NCBI GenBank assembly: GCA_037013685.1
Contig: CM072897.1
Location: 18,922,143 to 18,986,142, forward strand
Reading direction: 5' to 3'
DNA: 64,000 nt
Source: Acridotheres tristis
Taxonomy: Eukaryota; Chordata; Aves; Passeriformes; Sturnidae
Position 1 is the first letter of the stretch, and each line of letters begins with the position of its first letter. Positions 1 to 9,522 of this stretch are shown piece by piece. The notes below the pieces were generated by a model. That model did no database searches. It saw only the letters and a list, made by a program, of their open reading frames with translations, and was not told the DNA's origin. The position numbers and the translations under genes were made by a program.

Positions 1-712
1 TATTTTCCCTCATTTTCCTCTTTTTTCCCCTCTTTTTTCCTCTTTTTCCCTCATTTTCCCCATCTTTTCCCTTCCTTTCCCTCCTTCTTTTCCCTCCTTT
101 TTCCCCTCTTTGTTTCCCTCCTTTTCCTCTCCGTTTTCCCTCTTTATTCCCTCTTTTTCCCCCTCTTTTCCCCCTCCTTTCCCTCCTTCTTTTCCCTCTT
201 TTTTCCCTTTTTATACCCCCCTTTCCCCCTCTTTTTCCTTCCTTTTCCCTTTTTTCCCCCTTTTCCCCTCCATTTCCCCTCTTTATTCCTCTTTATTCCC
301 TCTTTTTCCCCATCTTTTTTCCCCTCCTTTCCCCCTTCTTTTCCCTCTTTCCCCCCCTCTTTTCCCAACCCTTTTTCCCTTCATTTTCCATCTTTATCCC
401 CTCTTTATTCCCTATTTTTTTCCTCTTTTCCCCATCTTTTCCCCCTCCTTTTCCCCTCTTTTCCCTCCTTTTCCCCCCTCATTTTTCCCTCCTTTTCCCC
501 TCCATTTTCCCTCTTTGTTCCCTCTTTTTCCTCTTTTTTTCCCTCTTTTTTTCTCTTTTTCCCTCCTTTTCCCCATCTTTTTTCCCCCTCCTTTCCCCTC
601 CTCTTTTCCCTCCTTTTCCTCTCAATTTTCCCTTATTTTTCCCTCTTTATTCCCCCTTCCCCCCCCCCACTTTTTCCCTCCTTTTCCCTTTTTTCCCTCT
701 TTTTCCCTCCCT
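1..712. repeat. Polypyrimidine tract (imperfect TTTTCCCTCC-type tandem repeat)
   Basis: The + strand is almost entirely C and T, in short units such as TTTTCCCTCC, with only scattered A or G. The Pro/Phe/Ser-rich open frames across it are low-complexity artefacts. Long homopurine-homopyrimidine DNA with mirror symmetry can adopt triplex (H-DNA) structure. It extends to the left edge, so its full length is unknown. Confidence 0.9.
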
Positions 713-939
713 GGCTCTAGGAATGACCCACGATCCGTGGGATAATTATGGATCCATGGGAGCAGCAGTTCCGTGTCTGGGAATTCATTATCCAAAGGTT
801 CCGGAGAAATGAGGGAAAAAATCGTTATCCCGGTGCCAAAACCTTTCCCATCCATCAGCCGGGGCAGAATTCCCACCGGGAACGTGGAACTGATGGATGT
901 GACACCTGGAATGAAGAATTCCTGGGATCTCGGGGCTCT
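713..939. other. Short non-repetitive stretch, no gene recognised
   Basis: This short spacer between the polypyrimidine tract and the next array has open frames on both strands, but none resembles a protein I know and none is flanked by convincing splice sites. I see no gene in it. Confidence 0.5.
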
Positions 940-2105
940 GGGACCTCGGATCTGCCAAAATTCCTCCAGGCTGGAACTGAGAATTCCCAAATTCTGGGTT
1001 CCCCCAAGCCCTGCCTGGATTTAGGGAGAGATTCCCAAATTCTGCATCCTCCAAATCCTGGGAATTCAGGGAGAGATTCCCAAATTCCTGTAAATGCTGG
1101 GAATTTAGGGAGAGAATCCCAAATTCTGGATCAGTCAAATCCTGGGAATTCAGGGAGAGATTCCCAAATTCCTGTAAATGCTGGGAATTTAGGGAGAGAA
1201 TCCCAAATTCTGGATCAGTCAAATCCTGGGAATTCAGGGAAAGACTCAGGAAATTCTGGATCAGCCACAACTGGAATTATGGAGAAATTCCCAAATTCCA
1301 GATCAGCCAAGTCTTGGGAATTCAGGGAGAGATTCCCAAATTCTGGATCAACCAAATCTTGGGAATTCAGGGAAAGACTCAGGAAATTCTGGATCAGCCA
1401 CAACTGGAATTAGGGAGAGGTTCCCAAATTCTGGATCAGCCAAATCCTGGGAATTCAGGGAAACATTCAGGGAATTCTGGGTCAGCTATATCTGGAATTA
1501 AAAGGAGAGATTCCCAAATTCTGGATCCTCCAAATCCAGGGAATTCAGGGAGAGATTCCCAAATTCTGGATCAGCCACAACTGGAATTATGGAGAGCTTC
1601 CCATATTCTGGATTAACCAAATCCTGGGAATTCAGGGAAAGACTCAGGAAATTCTGGATCAGCCACAACTGGAATTATGGAGAAATTCCCAAATTCCAGA
1701 TCAGCCAAGTCTTGGGAATTCAGGGAGAGATTCCCAAATTCTGGATCAACCAAATCCTGAGAATTTAGGGAGAGATTCCCAAATTCCAGATCAGCCAAAT
1801 ATTAGGAATTCAGGGAGATTCCCAATTCTAGATCAGCCAAATCTTGGGAATTCAGGGAAAGACTCAGGGAATTCTGGATCTGCTATATCTGGAATTAGGG
1901 AGAGATTCCCAAATCAGACAAATTCTGCGAATTTATGAAGAGATTCCCAAATTCTGGATCAGCCACAACTGGAATTATGGAGAGATTCCCAAATTCTGGA
2001 TCAGCCAAATCCTGGGAATTCAAGGAGAGATTCCTAAATTCTGGATCCTGCAAATCCAGGGAATTCAGGGAGAGATTCCCAAATTCTTGCAAATCCTGGG
2101 AATTC
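940..2105. repeat. Minisatellite, about 45-bp unit
   Basis: Tandem units share blocks such as GGGAATTCAGGGAGAGATTC and CCCAAATTCTGGATCAGCCA and repeat about every 45 bp with substitutions and small indels. Open frames on both strands follow the repeat period and are not genes. Confidence 0.9.
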
Positions 2106-2419
2106 AGGATCCATCCCATCCCATCCCATCCCATTCCTGGGAATTCTGGAGCCTCCAGGGAATTCTGGAGTTTCTTGGGAATTCCGGAGCCTCCTCCAGT
2201 GCCCGTTCCCACATTCTTTTTTCGGGATGAAACACGAGCAGGGCCCGCAGGTGGCTCCTGTCCCAGACAGCTCCACATTCCATAAAAATCCCACATTCCA
2301 GGCCTGAAACAACAGGATTATCCTGGGGAAAAAGGGTTGGGAGCCGGAGGCCCTGAGGCAGGGAATTTTTGGGATTTTTTTGGGGAGGATTCCCAGGCAC
2401 CTGCGAGGCATAGAGCCAA

Positions 2420-2525
2420 AATCCCTGACCCCAAACTTCCAGCCTCAAAATCCCAACCCCAAAATTCCAACCCCAAAATCCCAGCCCCAAAATTCCAGGC
2501 ACAGAATTGCAGCCCCAAAGTCGCT
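2420..2525. repeat. Short CCCCAAAATTCCAA-type repeat
   Basis: Roughly 14-bp units (CCCCAAAATTCCAA and variants) are repeated several times. Confidence 0.75.
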
Positions 2526-2574
2526 CAGATGGAATTCCCAAATAAATCCCACACATCGTTGGATGTCCTGGTCC

Positions 2575-3075
2575 TTCGGGATGAGGATGAAGTGGAAATC
2601 GGGATGAGGATCCCTTAGAAATTGGGATGAAGATTCCATGGAAATCAGGATGAGGTGGGAATTGGGATGAGGTGGGAATTGGGATGAGGTGGAATTTGGG
2701 ATAAGGATGTAATGGAAATTGGGATGAGGACAAGGTGAGAATTGGGACGAGGAGAAAATTGGGATGAGGATCCCATGGAAATCAGGATGAGGTGGAAATC
2801 GGGATGAAATGGAATTCAGGATGGGGATGCCACAGAAATTTGGGATGAATATTCTGTGGGAATTGGGAGGAGGTGGAATTTGGGCTAAGGATGTCATGGA
2901 AATTGGGATGAGGATTCCATGGGAATCGGGATGAGGTGGAATTTGGGCTAAGGATGTCATGGAAATTGGGATGAGGACAAGGTGAGAATTGGGATGAGGA
3001 TCCCAGGGGAATCGGGATGAGGTGGGAATTGGGATGAGGATCCCACGAAATTGGGATGAGGATGAGGTGGATGAT
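2575..3075. repeat. Minisatellite of GGGATGAGG units
   Basis: Units of about 18 bp (AATTGGGATGAGGTGG and AATTGGGATGAGGATCCC variants) form a higher-order pattern. The minus-strand His/Pro-rich frames are repeat artefacts. Confidence 0.85.
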
Positions 3076-3884
3076 GCCGGAATTCCCTGGATCCATGGCC
3101 TTATCCAGCAGTATGGGATAAAATGGGGGAGAGGGATAAAGGGGAATTCCCCATCCCTAAAAGCTCCCAAGAGAATTCCCTGGAATTCCCCATTCCTGGA
3201 AGTGTCCCTGGAAAATCCGGGCTGCTTTTCCTGCTCTTCCCACCTCTCCCATTTCTGCTTTTCCAGAGCCACCCTCAAATCCAAGAGCCCTTTTCCATGA
3301 AAAAAAAAACAAAAAAACCAAACCCCAAACTCCTGGAATTCCAACTTTCCCAGGATATCAGAGCACCTGGAAGAATTTGGCACCCCTGGAATTATCCTGG
3401 CAGGAATCAGGATGGATTTTTTATTTAGGATTAATGAACCACCCCCCCCCTCCCCAGAACATGGAATTCCAACCATTTCCCAAGAATCCCCTTCGGGATC
3501 ACCCAGTGGTGTTTTTCCTTTAAAACCAGCGGCAGGAAAAGTGGGAAAACCAACACAAAAATCCCAACAATGGCTCCGGTCACGAGGCTGGGGCTGGACA
3601 CGAAGCGGAATTTTCCATCCGGATGAATTTTGCCGGGATTTGTGGTCACGTGGGGGATTTGTTCACATTCCCGAGGTTTTGCCCCCGAGCTCCCGGATTT
3701 GTGCGTGGAGGGCGAGGTTGGAGCTGCTCCCAAAATCTTTGCATCCCAAAATCTTTTCCATCCCTTTCCCGCTTTCTCCGGGGGGATGATGCTGGGTTTT
3801 GGTGTCCCCAGATTCCCAAGAAACCCCAATAAAGCTGCGGGATTTGGGGATTTGGGGGAGGGATTGGGATTGGGATCAGTTCTG
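3076..3884. other. Mostly single-copy flank, no gene recognised
   Basis: This 0.8 kb stretch has little tandem structure apart from an A-rich run near 3300 and a C-run near 3442. Open frames on both strands match no family I recognise. It could be ordinary intergenic DNA upstream of STRA6 or part of a long STRA6 5' intron. Confidence 0.4.
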
Positions 3885-4115
3885 CACATCCCAACCCCTG
3901 TGGGATCATCCCGACCTTTATGGGATCATCCCAATCCCTGTGGGATCATCCCGACCTTTATGGGATCATCCCAATCCCTGTGGGATCATCCCAATCCCTA
4001 TGGGATCATCCCGACCTTTATGGGATCATCCCAACCCCTGTGGGATCATCCCGACCTTTATGGGATCATCCCAATCCCTGTGGGATCATCCCAACCCCTG
4101 TGGGATCATCCCACT
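3885..4115. repeat. 20-bp VNTR (TGGGATCATCCCAATCCCTG)
   Basis: Near-perfect 20-bp units alternate between two variants, one ending CCAATCCCTG and one ending CCGACCTTTA, for about 11 copies. Each unit contains the palindrome GGGATCATCCC-like core. Confidence 0.9.
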
Positions 4116-4990
4116 GTCTGCATTTCCAGCACCACCCCAGGGAGGTTTGGCCCCCAAATTCCCAAAAAACCCCAATAAATTTGTGGGATCTGGGGAAAGG
4201 ATCCAGCTCAGTGTCCCCTGCATGTTTCCCCTCTATCCCAGGGGTATTTGACCCCAAATTCCCAAAAAACCCCAATAAAACCTCGGGATTTTGGGGATTT
4301 GGGGAAAGGATCCAGCTCAGCTCCCCCTGCACTTCCTCCTCCATCCCAAGGAGGTTTGGCCCCAAATTCCCAATAAATTCCCAATAAATTTGTGGGATCT
4401 AGGGAAAGGATCTGGCTCAGTTTTTCACATCCCAATCCCTTTGCTCCCCCCTCCATCCCAGGGAGGTTTGGCCCCATATTCCCAATAAATCCCAATATAT
4501 TTATGGGATCTGGGGGGAAGATCGGGCTCAGCTCCCCCTGTACTTCCTCCTCCATCCCAGGGAGTTTTTCCCCCAATTTCCCCCCCCCCCCTCCCTATAA
4601 ATCCCAATAAATCCCAATACATTTGTGGGATTTGGGGAAAGGATCTGGCTCAGTTTTTCACATCCCAATCCCTTCGCTCCCCCCTCCATCCCAGGGAGGT
4701 TTGGTCCCAAATTCCAAAAAAAATCCCAAAAAATCTGTGGGATTTGGGGAAAGGATCCAGCTCAGCTCCCCCTGCACTTCCCCCTCTATCCCAAGGAAGT
4801 TTGGCCCCAAATTCCAAAAAAAATCCCAATAAATCTGTGGGATCTGGGGGGAGGATGGGGCTCAGCTCCCCCTGCACTTGCCCCACTGTCCCAGGGATGT
4901 TTTTCCCCAATTTCCCAATAAATCCCAATAAATCCCAATAAATCCCAATAAATCCCAATACATTTGTGGGATCTAGGGGGAGGATCGGGC
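4116..4990. repeat. Minisatellite, about 100-125-bp unit
   Basis: At least eight copies of a unit beginning GGGATCTGGGGAAAGGATC, followed by CAGCTCCCCCTGCACTTC, a CATCCCAGGGAGGTTTGGCC block and AATCCCAATAAATC runs. The AATAAA hexamers are part of the repeat and are not evidence of polyadenylation here. Confidence 0.85.
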
Positions 4991-5059
4991 TCAGCTCCGG
5001 CTGCTCTCGATCCCAAAAGTTCTCATCCCATTCCCGCCGTTCCCAGTCCATGCCAGCAG

Positions 5060-5300
5060 CTCCCAAATCCCGGGAAAAGCTCGGAGCCGCCTCCTCCCCC
5101 CAGAGGAGCCGAAATCCCTAAAGCCCCGCGGGTGGCCCCGGGCCATGGAAGGGATAAAGTTCCCAAAGTTTTCCCAAAGTTCCCAAAGTTCCCGGAGGAC
5201 TTTCCGCGGCTTCCCGAGCTCGCCCCCCGAATTCCAGAGGGAATTGCAGGGGGAATTCCAGGCGCGGCCGGAAGGGAGGGAAGAAGGAAGGAAGGAAAAG
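5060..5300 (+). other. GC-richer block, possible non-coding first exon of STRA6
   Basis: The block is richer in CpG than its surroundings and ends in AGGAAAAG|GTAACTT, a plausible 5' splice site at 5301, about 4 kb upstream of the STRA6 start codon. Because the STRA6 coding exon is preceded by an acceptor at 9364-9365, an upstream non-coding exon is expected; this is a candidate only. Confidence 0.2.
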
Positions 5301-5679
5301 GTAACTTGGATTTGGGATTTTTCCTTCTTTTCCCTCCCCCTTTTGTGGGGTTGCTTTTTTTGGGTTTTTTTGCGTTCCAGGGTGGGAATTCGGGATCAAA
5401 TCCTGCCCCGAAATTCCCCAAAATCCCCTCGTTCACTTTCTCTGGGGGCTGCGACATTCCAGGATCAGGGAAATCCCCAAAATCCCAAATTCCGCCCCCC
5501 CCAGCAGGGATTTCACTCCCGGTTTTCTCTTCCCTGGGGGATGCAGAATCCCGGGATCAGGTTTTGGGATTGTGGGAACGGGGAAACCGCGGGGATTTTG
5601 GGATGGGATCAGGAACGGGGTTGGGAAAAAGCGGCTCCATGAGCTCCTCAATCCCTTGGGATGAGCCCACCCCATCCCC

Positions 5680-5965
5680 AAGTCCTAACTCCCAAATCCC
5701 AGTTCCCAAACCCCATTCTCAGTTTTTAAACCCCATTCCCAGTTCCCAAACACCATTCCCAAATCCCAAACCCCATTCCCAGTTCTCAAACCCCATTCCC
5801 AAATCCCAAATCCCATTCCCAGTTCCCAAACCCCATTCCCAAATCCCATTCCCAGTTCCCAAATCCCATTCCCAGTTTTTAAACCCCATTCCTAGTTCCC
5901 AAACCCCATTCCCAGTTCCCAAACCCCGTTCCCAGTTTTTAAATCCCATTCTCAGTTCCCAAATC
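5680..5965. repeat. CCCATTCCCAGTTCCCAAA-type repeat
   Basis: Units of about 14-20 bp (CCCATTCCCAGTTCCCAAA and shorter forms) are arranged irregularly. It resembles the 7180-7330 block, which has the same building words. Confidence 0.85.
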
Positions 5966-6234
5966 CATTGTTGGGAATGGAATTCAAGGTAATCCGAATA
6001 GTCCCAAATGCTCCCAAACCACTTTTTTAGGAACATTTCGGGGTTGGATCGTGGAATTTGGGACCTTTCGGGGTGGGACTGGAGCTCCTTAATCCATTTG
6101 TAGGATTTGCAGGGATCGGGAATGGGAATTAAAGGAAATCCGGATGATCCCAACTCACCAGTCCCAAAATTCCCTGGAAAATCCTGGAATGAAATCTTGA
6201 TTGTTTTTATTTTTAAAAAACAGGATTGGGATCT

Positions 6235-6875
6235 GGGAATTCCCTCCTGGGTCCCATTCCCGGATTTATTTCGGGAATTGGGAACTCTGGATCCCATTCC
6301 CGGATTTATTTCAGTGATTGGGAATTCCCTCCTGGATCACATTCCCAGATTTATTTTAAGAATTGGGAATTCTGGATCTCCTTCCCAGATTTATTTCAAG
6401 AATCGAGTATTCTGAATCCCGTTCCTGGTTTTATTCCAGAAGCTGGGAATTCCCTCCTGGATCCTATTCCTGGATTTATTTCAGGAAGTGGGAATTCCCT
6501 CCTGGATCCCATTCCCGGATTTTTTCAGGAATTGGGAATTCAAGGATCCCCTTCCCAGATTTATTTCAGTGATTGGGAATTCCCTCCTGGATCACATTCC
6601 CGGATTTATTTTAGGAATTGGGAATTCTGGATGCCATTCCTGGATTTATTTCAGTGATTGGGAATTCCCTCCTGGATCACATTCCCAGATTTATTTCAGG
6701 AATTGGGAATTCCCTCCTGGATCCCATTCCCAGATTTATTTCAGGAATTCGGAATTCCCTCCTGGACCCCATTCCCGGTTTGATTCCTGGATTTGGGAAT
6801 TCTGGATGCCATTCCTGGATTTATTTCAGGAATTGGGAATTCTGGATGCCATTCCTGGATTTTTCTGGGATTCCT
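6235..6875. repeat. Minisatellite, about 44-bp unit
   Basis: Units contain GGGAATTCCCTCCTGGATCC and CATTCCCAGATTTATTTCAG and repeat about every 44 bp. Its word CATTCCCAGATTTATT recurs in the STRA6 intron 1 array at 9.6-10.4 kb. Confidence 0.85.
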
Positions 6876-7179
6876 GGCGGAGCGGGATGAGGGATGGGCA
6901 GGAGTTTCCATGGAGCCCGGAGGGGTCACGGAGAGGAGCAGAGGGATCGGATTCCAAAGAAAATCCTGGACTGGGACGGGCCCGGCCGGGAACGCGGATC
7001 CTGCTGGGATTTTGCTGTTCCAACCTAGGGATTTTTTTGGGATTTTGGGAGTCAGGAAGGAGCTCAGGGATCCGATTCCATGGGCAGGGAAAATTCCCGT
7101 TAGCCCAAGCGCTCCAGAGGCCGGAAAATTGGGAATTAACCATTCCCTGGGAGCTGAAAAAAAATCGGGAACTCCCAAA

Positions 7180-7330
7180 CCCCATTCCCCAATCCCAAAT
7201 CCCAAACCCCAAATCCCAAATCCCAAATCCCAAATCCCAAATCCCAAATCAAATTCCCAGACCCCAAACCCCATTCCCAGCTCCCAAATCCCGTTCCCAA
7301 ATCCCAAACCCCAAACCCCATTCCCAAACC
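7180..7330. repeat. CCCAAAT / CCCAAACC short tandem repeat
   Basis: Seven- to eight-base words (TCCCAAA, CCCCAAA, CCCATTC) are repeated head to tail. Confidence 0.85.
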
Positions 7331-7625
7331 CGGGATCTGGAATTGCTAGGATCCCAAACTGGGATTTGAGATCACTGAGATTTGGGATTTGGGAATGGGG
7401 TTTGGGATCGCTGGGATCCCAAACTGGGATTTGGGATTTGGAATTGCTGGGATTTGAGATTGCTGAGATGTGGGATGGGATTTGGGATTTGTGAGATCTG
7501 GAATCACTGGGATTCCAAACAGGGATCTGGGATGGAATCTGGGTTTTGTGATGGGATGTGGGATGGGATTTAGGATGGGACCTGGGATGGGATCTGGGAT
7601 TTGGGATGGGATCTAAAATTTGTGG
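7331..7625. repeat. GGGATTTGGGAT-type repeat
   Basis: G-rich words (GGGATTTGGGATC, GGGATGGGATC, CTGGGATTTGAGAT) repeat irregularly and lie next to the C-rich block at 7180-7330, so the pair could form an imperfect inverted repeat. Confidence 0.75.
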
Positions 7626-7839
7626 GATCCGGGATCTCTGGAATTCCCAGTCCCATGGGATGACAGAAACACCCTGGCAAGAACCATTAGGGGGGATCTG
7701 ATTCCTGGTGGAGTTTTGGGAAGGAAGGTGCAAATCCCAAATTTTCCATCCTGGCCTGGAGGAAATCCCTGGGAAATGTGACAAGCGGTGACAGTGCCAC
7801 AGGTGTGTGATGCTGCAGGGATCTCTTGGATCAATCCCA

Positions 7840-7935
7840 ACGCCAACCTCAATCCCAATCCCAACCCCAACCCCAACCCCAACCCCAACCCCAACCCCAA
7901 CCCCAATCCCAATCCCAACCCCAATCCCAATCCCG
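7840..7935. repeat. CCCCAA hexanucleotide repeat
   Basis: About seven uninterrupted CCCCAA units lie at 7865-7906, flanked by CCCAAT variants. The minus strand reads TTGGGG, which should form G-quadruplexes. It is the same hexamer as a ciliate telomere repeat; here it is an interstitial simple repeat. Confidence 0.9.
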
Positions 7936-8084
7936 AGGGAATTCCAGCCCTGGAGCAGAGCCACCCCAGGCTGTCCCCTGACATCTCTGGGGACACTGGG
8001 GACATTCCTGAGCCGTGTCCCCAAAATCCTGGGATGTCCCCGAGGCTTTTCCCGGGATGTCCCCAATGTCCCCCGAGCTGTGCC

Positions 8085-8285
8085 TGGGCTGTTCCCAAAT
8101 CCCGAGGTGTTCCCAAATCCTGGAATGCCCCCAAAACCTGGAATGTTCCCAAGTCCTGGAGTGTTCCCAAATCCCGAGGTGTTCCCAAGTCCTGGAATGC
8201 CCCCAAAACCTGGAATGTTCCCAAGTCCTGAAGTGTTCCCAAATCCCGGGGTGTCCCCAAGTCCTGGAGTGTCCCCAGTCCCCGC
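8085..8285. repeat. 18-bp VNTR (TGTTCCCAAATCCTGGAG)
   Basis: Head-to-tail 18-bp units contain CCCAAATCC, CCCAAGTCCTGG or CCCCAAAACCTGG variants. Confidence 0.85.
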
Positions 8286-8329
8286 AGGTGACATTTGGGG
8301 ACATTTTGTGTTTCTGCCGGAATTCCAGG

Positions 8330-8450
8330 CTGGAGTTGGGGACAATTCCCGGCTGGGGCTGGGGACAATTCCCGGGCTGGGGTTGGGGACAATTCCCGGC
8401 TGGGGCTGGGGACAATTCCCGGGCTGGGGTTGGGGACAATTCCCGGCTGG
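8330..8450. repeat. About 25-bp VNTR (GGACAATTCCCGGCTGGGG)
   Basis: About five near-identical units of GGACAATTCCCGGCTGGGG plus CTGGG or TTGGG are arranged in tandem. Confidence 0.85.
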
Positions 8451-8679
8451 CGCTGTCCCCGCTGGTGACGCTTTGGGGACAGCGCCGCTCCCGCCCCTCC
8501 CCAGCCGCGACCTTTGCGCCGCTTTTCCAGCCCTAAAAATTCCTTGGAAAACCCAAACAAAGGCTGCGAGCGGCTCCGGGATCCCTCGGGACCGTCCCTC
8601 CCCCAGCTCCAGGGAAAAGTTGGAATTCCGCCCGGAATTTTGGGATCAAACCCGCCTGGAGCGGCACCTCCAGCCTGAT

Positions 8680-9360
8680 TTTCCCGGCCTTTTCCCCACT
8701 TTTCCATCCTCCAGGCCGCTTTTCCCGGTGCTTTCCCAATTTTCCCAGCCTCTCTCCCACTTTTCCCGGTGTTTTTCCCCACTTTTCCAGCCCCCATCCT
8801 GCTTTTCTCGGTACATTTCCCGGGATTTTTCCCAGGTTTCCCGGGGTTTTTCCCACTTTTCCAGCCCCCCCCATCCCACTTTTCCCGGCTTCTTTCCCAC
8901 TTTTCTGGCTTCCCCCCTACTTTTCCCAGCATTTTCCCCACTTTTCCTGGAGTTTTCCCACTTTTCCCGGCATTTCCCCCTATTTTCCCGGTTTTTTTCC
9001 CACTTTTCCAGGAGTTTCCCCACTTTCCCCAGACTTCCTCACTTTTCCAGCCCCCATCCTGCTTTTCCCTGCCGTTTTCCCCACTTTTCCAGGCTTTCCC
9101 CCCAATTTTCCTGGCGTTTTTCCCACTTTTCCCAGCGTTTTCCCCACTTTTCCCAGAATTTTCCCCACTCTTCCCGGCTTTTTTCCCACTTTTCCCAGCA
9201 TTTTTCCCACTTTTCCTGGCATTTTCCCCCACTTTTCTCGGCATTTTTCCCACTTTTCCGGGAGTTTTCCCCACTTTTACAGCCCCCATCCCACTTTTCC
9301 CGGCATTTTTCCCATTTTTCCCGCCGTTTTTCCCACTTTTCCCGCCGTTTTTCCCACTTT
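8680..9360. repeat. CCCACTTTTCCCGGCATTTT-type minisatellite
   Basis: About 30 units of 20-24 bp, all pyrimidine-rich with a CCCACTTTTCCCGG core, run up to the acceptor of the first STRA6 coding exon. The array therefore supplies that exon's polypyrimidine tract. The reverse-strand Gly/Lys-rich frames are artefacts. Confidence 0.9.
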
Positions 9361-9365
9361 TCCAG

Positions 9366-9400
9366 CACTCACGGGGATCCTGAAGGGGGAGGGGGTGGCC
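9366..9400 (+). other. STRA6: STRA6 5'UTR part of the first coding exon
   Basis: The pyrimidine-rich sequence ends in TTTTCCAG at 9365 and the exon starts CACTCACGGGG. That leaves 35 untranslated bases before the ATG, which has GTGGCC in front of it and a G at +4. The real 5' end of the transcript is not visible. Confidence 0.5.
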
Positions 9401-9522
9401 ATGGCCTCCAACAGCTCCTCTGGAATTCGGGATTCCCCCCTGGAACCGGGAATTTTCCTGGATGAGGATCTGGGATCCGACTGGTACATCTACGAATCCA
9501 CGGAATCCACGCCCCGGGATGA
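9401..9522 (+). CDS. STRA6: STRA6 coding exon 1 (residues 1-41)
   Basis: It encodes the extracellular N-terminus beginning MASNSSSG and containing DWYIYES, comparable to SWYIDE of the human protein. An NSS N-glycosylation sequon is present. The donor is GATGA|GTGAGT (phase 2); reading through would hit a stop at once, which fixes the splice site. Confidence 0.92.

Noticed and set aside
7865..7906. Telomere remnant
   Set aside because: The hexamer is CCCCAA, not the vertebrate CCCTAA, and it grades into CCCAAT repeats.
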